This document shows positions 5,865 to 8,095 of a stretch of DNA of 8,095 nt, one piece after another. Below the pieces are notes generated by a model. That model was not told where the DNA came from. It was given only the letters and a program-made list of their open reading frames with translations, and made no database searches. The first letter of the stretch is position 1. Each line of letters opens with the position of its first letter. The DNA is taken from assembly GCA_023437285.1 (NCBI GenBank), contig JAEZGP010000660.1, positions 1 through 8,095 of the forward strand, in the 5' to 3' direction. The DNA comes from Actinomycetes bacterium (GTDB lineage: Bacteria > Actinomycetota > Actinomycetes > Mycobacteriales > Micromonosporaceae). Made by a program: the position numbers and the translations under genes.

Positions 5865-6725
5865 ATGGCCGGCGGCATGAACGAGGCCGTGGCGGTCTAT
5901 TACGACACCACGATCGACCTGTACGAGCGCCTGTGGGGCGAGCACGTCCACCACGGCTACTGGGACCCGGGCGAGAGCCCGGCCGCCGACGGTGCCGACC
6001 GGCACGCGGCCGCCGACCGCCTGGTGCGCGAGCTCGTCGACTTCGCGGGCGTACCGCGCGACGCGCGCGTCCTCGACGTCGGCTGCGGCATCGGTGGCCC
6101 GGCCATCGCCCTGGCCCGCGACTACGGCGCGACCGTCGAGGGCGTCACGCTCAGCGAGGCGCAGGCCAGCCGCGCCGCCCAGCGCGCGGCCGAGCACGGC
6201 GTCGGCGAGCGGACCTCGTTCCGCACGGTCGACTTCCTTGCCTCGGCGTACCCCGACGCTTCCTTCGACGCCGTGTGGGCGATGGAGAGCGTCATGCACA
6301 TCCCCGACCGGCCGGCGTTCTTCGCCGAGGCGTTCCGGGTGCTGCGGCCCGGCGGGGTGCTCGCGATCGCGTCCTGGTGCGTACGCGACGGCGAGCTGAC
6401 CGCCGAGCAGGAGTCGCTGCACCAGCAGGTGCTGCGCCACCAGGTCATGCCGCCGTTGCAGTCGATCGAGGCGCACGAGCGGATGGCCGCCGACGCGGGC
6501 TTCGCCGAGATCCGCGGCGTCGACTGGACCGCCGCCGTGGCCAACTCGTGGGACCCGCGGTTCGCGCAGGTCGAGTTCGACGGCGGCCGGCAGTTCATCC
6601 GCGACCTGGCCCGGGACCGGGGCGTGGAGGTGCTCGGCTTCTTCTACGCGGGTCCGGTGATGCTGGAGGCGTTCAACACGGGTGCGATGACGTACGGCGC
6701 GATCCGGGCCGTCCGGCCGGCGTAG
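5865..6725 (+). CDS. SAM-dependent methyltransferase (RebM / gamma-tocopherol-methyltransferase-like)
   Basis: The 286-aa class I methyltransferase has an N-terminal VYYDTTIDLYERLWGEHVHH segment followed by GYWDPGE (residues 11-37). This is typical of the group containing gamma-tocopherol C-methyltransferases and sugar/natural-product O-methyltransferases such as RebM. The SAM-binding motif I is LDVGCGIGG (70-78), the acidic end of strand 2 is VEGVTLS (91-97, Glu92), motif II is FDAVWAMESVMHI (134-146) and motif III LRPGGVLAI (160-168). The C-terminal half (about 175-260) forms the substrate lid and is not diagnostic. It leads an operon: its TAG is 3 nt before the ACP start, followed by a glycosyltransferase. 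Methylation of an ACP-bound chain or of a sugar added by the glycosyltransferase are both plausible, but which atom is methylated cannot be read from sequence. Confidence 0.93.
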   Translation: MAGGMNEAVAVYYDTTIDLYERLWGEHVHHGYWDPGESPAADGADRHAAADRLVRELVDFAGVPRDARVLDVGCGIGGPAIALARDYGATVEGVTLSEAQASRAAQRAAEHGVGERTSFRTVDFLASAYPDASFDAVWAMESVMHIPDRPAFFAEAFRVLRPGGVLAIASWCVRDGELTAEQESLHQQVLRHQVMPPLQSIEAHERMAADAGFAEIRGVDWTAAVANSWDPRFAQVEFDGGRQFIRDLARDRGVEVLGFFYAGPVMLEAFNTGAMTYGAIRAVRPA

Positions 6726-6728
6726 GCC

Positions 6729-7028
6729 ATGGACGACCCGTACGTGGCGGAACTGGTCACGCTGCTGGGCGAGGTGACCGGCGGGGAGCCGGCCTGGCTG
6801 GCGACGATCGGCCCGGACACCCGCCTCGACGCCGACCTGCTGCTGGAGAGCGTCGAGCTGATCGCCCTCGACGCTGCCGTACGCGAGCGGCACGGCGACG
6901 GCGCCGACCTCCTCCGCTACGTGGCCGGGCTGGGCATCGACGAGCTGATCGAGCTCACCGTGGGTGACCTGGCCCGCCACGTGGCGGCCCAGTCGGTCGC
7001 CGCACCGAGCGGGGCGCCGCCACGGTGA
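6729..7028 (+). CDS. Free-standing acyl carrier protein / phosphopantetheine-binding protein
   Basis: The 99-aa product has the size and helical layout of an acyl carrier protein: helix I at about 4-18 (YVAELVTLLGEVTGG), a loop to the serine site, helix II beginning LLLESVELIAL (37-47), and a final helix ELIELTVGDLARHVAA (about 75-90). Ser41 is the predicted phosphopantetheine attachment residue. Its context is ESVE rather than the usual DSLE, which is uncommon but within known carrier-protein variation. ATG 6729 follows the methyltransferase stop by 3 nt and no clear Shine-Dalgarno is present, suggesting coupling. Its TGA overlaps the glycosyltransferase GTG. A divergent Sfp-type PPTase nearby could modify it. 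The C-terminal tail (residues 91-99) is Ala/Pro-rich. No ketosynthase or adenylation domain lies in the window, so the acyl or aminoacyl cargo is unknown. Confidence 0.85.
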   Translation: MDDPYVAELVTLLGEVTGGEPAWLATIGPDTRLDADLLLESVELIALDAAVRERHGDGADLLRYVAGLGIDELIELTVGDLARHVAAQSVAAPSGAPPR

Positions 7029-8095
7029 GCCGGTTGCTGATGCTCAGCCTGCCGCTGTCCGGGCACATCAACCCGATCTCGGCGGTGGCCGACGAGCTGC
7101 GCGCCCAGGGCCACGAGGTGGCGTGGGCCGGTTCGGAGTCGTTCCTGCGGCCCACCCTGGGCCCGGACGCGACGATCTACCCGATCCCCCTGCGCCTGCA
7201 CCGGGGGCAGGGCGACCTCGGCGTGGCCGCGATCCGCTCCCGGTGGGCCGGCTACGTCGTGCCGCACGCCCGGTACACCCTGAACGCGATCGACGCCGCC
7301 GTGCGCGACTTCGCCCCCGACGCGATCGGCGTCGACCAGCACGCGGTCGCCGGCGCGCTCGTCGCCCACCGGTACGACCTGCCCTGGGCCAGCCTCGCGC
7401 CGACGTCGATGGAGCTGGGGCGGCCCTACCGCACCGCGCTGCCGGCCGTCGAGGCGTGGATCCACGCCCACCTGGCCGACCTGTGGCGCCACGCCGGGCT
7501 GCCCGGGGACCCCCCGTACGACCTGCGCTTCTCCCCGTACCTGGTGATCGCCTTCACCACGGCGGCGCTGGCCCGCCCCGACCTGCCCGAGCACAGCGGA
7601 CGCGCGCTCGCCCTGGTCGGGCCGGCCATCGGCGCGCGGCGCGCCGGACCCGATTTTCCCGTCGAGCGGCTCGATCCGGCCCGGCGCACCGTGCTCGTCA
7701 CGGTCGGCACCCTCGCCATGGATCACGCGGCCGTGTTCTACCAGCGGATGGTGGCCGCGCTCGCGCCGCTCGGCGACCGCCTGCAGGCCGTCGTCGTCAC
7801 GCCCGACGGCACCCTGCCCGGCGACGTGCCCGCGCACGTCCTGCCGACCGCGCGGGTGGCGCTGCCGCGCCTGCTGCCGCACGTCGACGCGGTGGTCAGC
7901 CACGGCGGGCTCAACACGGTCTGCGAGACCCTCAGCCACGCCATCCCGCTCGTCGTCGCGCCGGTCAAGGATGACCAGGGCATCAACGCCGCCCAGGTCG
8001 TGGCCGCCGGCGCCGGCCGGCGGGTCAGCTTCTTCCGTGCCGGCCCCGAGGCGCTGCGCGCGGCGCTGCTCGACGTGCTGGACCGGGCCGACTAC
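7025..8095 (+). CDS. GT1/MGT-family glycosyltransferase (C-terminus cut by window edge)
   Basis: An open frame of 357 codons runs to the right edge without a stop. It encodes a GT-B glycosyltransferase of the UGT/MGT (GT1) type that would transfer a sugar from an NDP-sugar to a small lipophilic acceptor. The N-terminal acceptor domain opens SRLLMLSLPLSGHINPISA, with the likely catalytic-base His14, and Asp104 (DAIGVDQHA) is a candidate dyad partner. The C-terminal donor domain has VLVTVGTLA (223-231) and the nucleotide-binding signature DAVVSHGGLNTVCETLSH (288-305), then PLVVAPVKDDQGINAAQVV (308-326). The family's usual length is about 390-430 aa, so some 40-70 residues are missing. The start is GTG 7025, overlapping the ACP stop as GTGA, with no independent Shine-Dalgarno. 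Tight coupling to the ACP and methyltransferase suggests a shared product. Confidence 0.93.
   Translation, partial: MSRLLMLSLPLSGHINPISAVADELRAQGHEVAWAGSESFLRPTLGPDATIYPIPLRLHRGQGDLGVAAIRSRWAGYVVPHARYTLNAIDAAVRDFAPDAIGVDQHAVAGALVAHRYDLPWASLAPTSMELGRPYRTALPAVEAWIHAHLADLWRHAGLPGDPPYDLRFSPYLVIAFTTAALARPDLPEHSGRALALVGPAIGARRAGPDFPVERLDPARRTVLVTVGTLAMDHAAVFYQRMVAALAPLGDRLQAVVVTPDGTLPGDVPAHVLPTARVALPRLLPHVDAVVSHGGLNTVCETLSHAIPLVVAPVKDDQGINAAQVVAAGAGRRVSFFRAGPEALRAALLDVLDRADY

Noticed and set aside
5805..6980. Minus-strand open frame of 391 codons antisense to the methyltransferase and ACP
   Set aside because: The opposite strand has unambiguous SAM-binding and ACP motifs plus a strong Shine-Dalgarno. 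The antisense product shows no recognisable motif.
6917..7939. Minus-strand open frame of 340 codons antisense to the glycosyltransferase
   Set aside because: The sense frame carries the GT1 signature to the window edge. The antisense translation is compositional shadow.

Overview
The window is GC-rich DNA with GTG starts, 4-nt GTGA stop/start overlaps and third-position G/C bias throughout. It also carries a gene for a mycothiol-type (DinB/MDMPI-like) protein, a DUF6328-like membrane protein and a GAP/Sap-family protein. Together these point to a high-GC actinomycete; a member of the Micromonosporaceae is my best guess, as an inference only. I saw no rRNA, tRNA, CRISPR array, insertion sequence or att site.

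Layout. (1) At 1-980 (-) lies a LacI/GalR-family repressor whose C-terminus is cut by the left edge. (2) Divergent from it, at 1076-1648 (+), is a TIGR03086/DinB-like mycothiol-dependent-isomerase-family protein. (3) At 1656-3478 (-) is a two-component system: a membrane histidine kinase (HisKA_3 type) followed by a NarL/LuxR response regulator, joined by a GTGA overlap. (4) At 3585-4280 (+) is a GAP-family (Sap/LysE-like) membrane protein, divergent from the kinase. It is followed by a four-helix DUF6328-like membrane protein at 4332-4850 (+). (5) At 4795-5595 (-) is an Sfp-type 4'-phosphopantetheinyl transferase (PPTase), which overlaps the DUF6328-like gene tail to tail. (6) At 5596-5864 is a regulatory stretch carrying back-to-back promoter-like sequences. 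(7) From 5865 to the right edge (+) is a tight operon: a SAM-dependent C/O-methyltransferase, a small free-standing acyl carrier protein (ACP), and a GT1/MGT-type glycosyltransferase that runs off the window.

How the parts fit. The left two thirds is ordinary actinobacterial housekeeping, sensing and membrane-protein content. The right third looks like the edge of a specialised-metabolite or glycolipid gene cluster. There a PPTase is transcribed divergently from a methyltransferase-ACP-glycosyltransferase operon. The PPTase could convert the ACP to its holo form, and the methyltransferase and glycosyltransferase could decorate a product built on or released from the ACP. The product cannot be named from this window, because no ketosynthase, adenylation or acyl-ligase gene is visible; such genes would have to lie to the right of position 8095.

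The most interesting signals are the PPTase/MT-ACP-GT arrangement, the divergent promoters with matching ATTGAC -35 cores and 19-nt spacers, a Glu-to-Gln change in the PPTase metal motif, an ESVE variant of the ACP serine motif, and a possible hairpin just before the methyltransferase Shine-Dalgarno.
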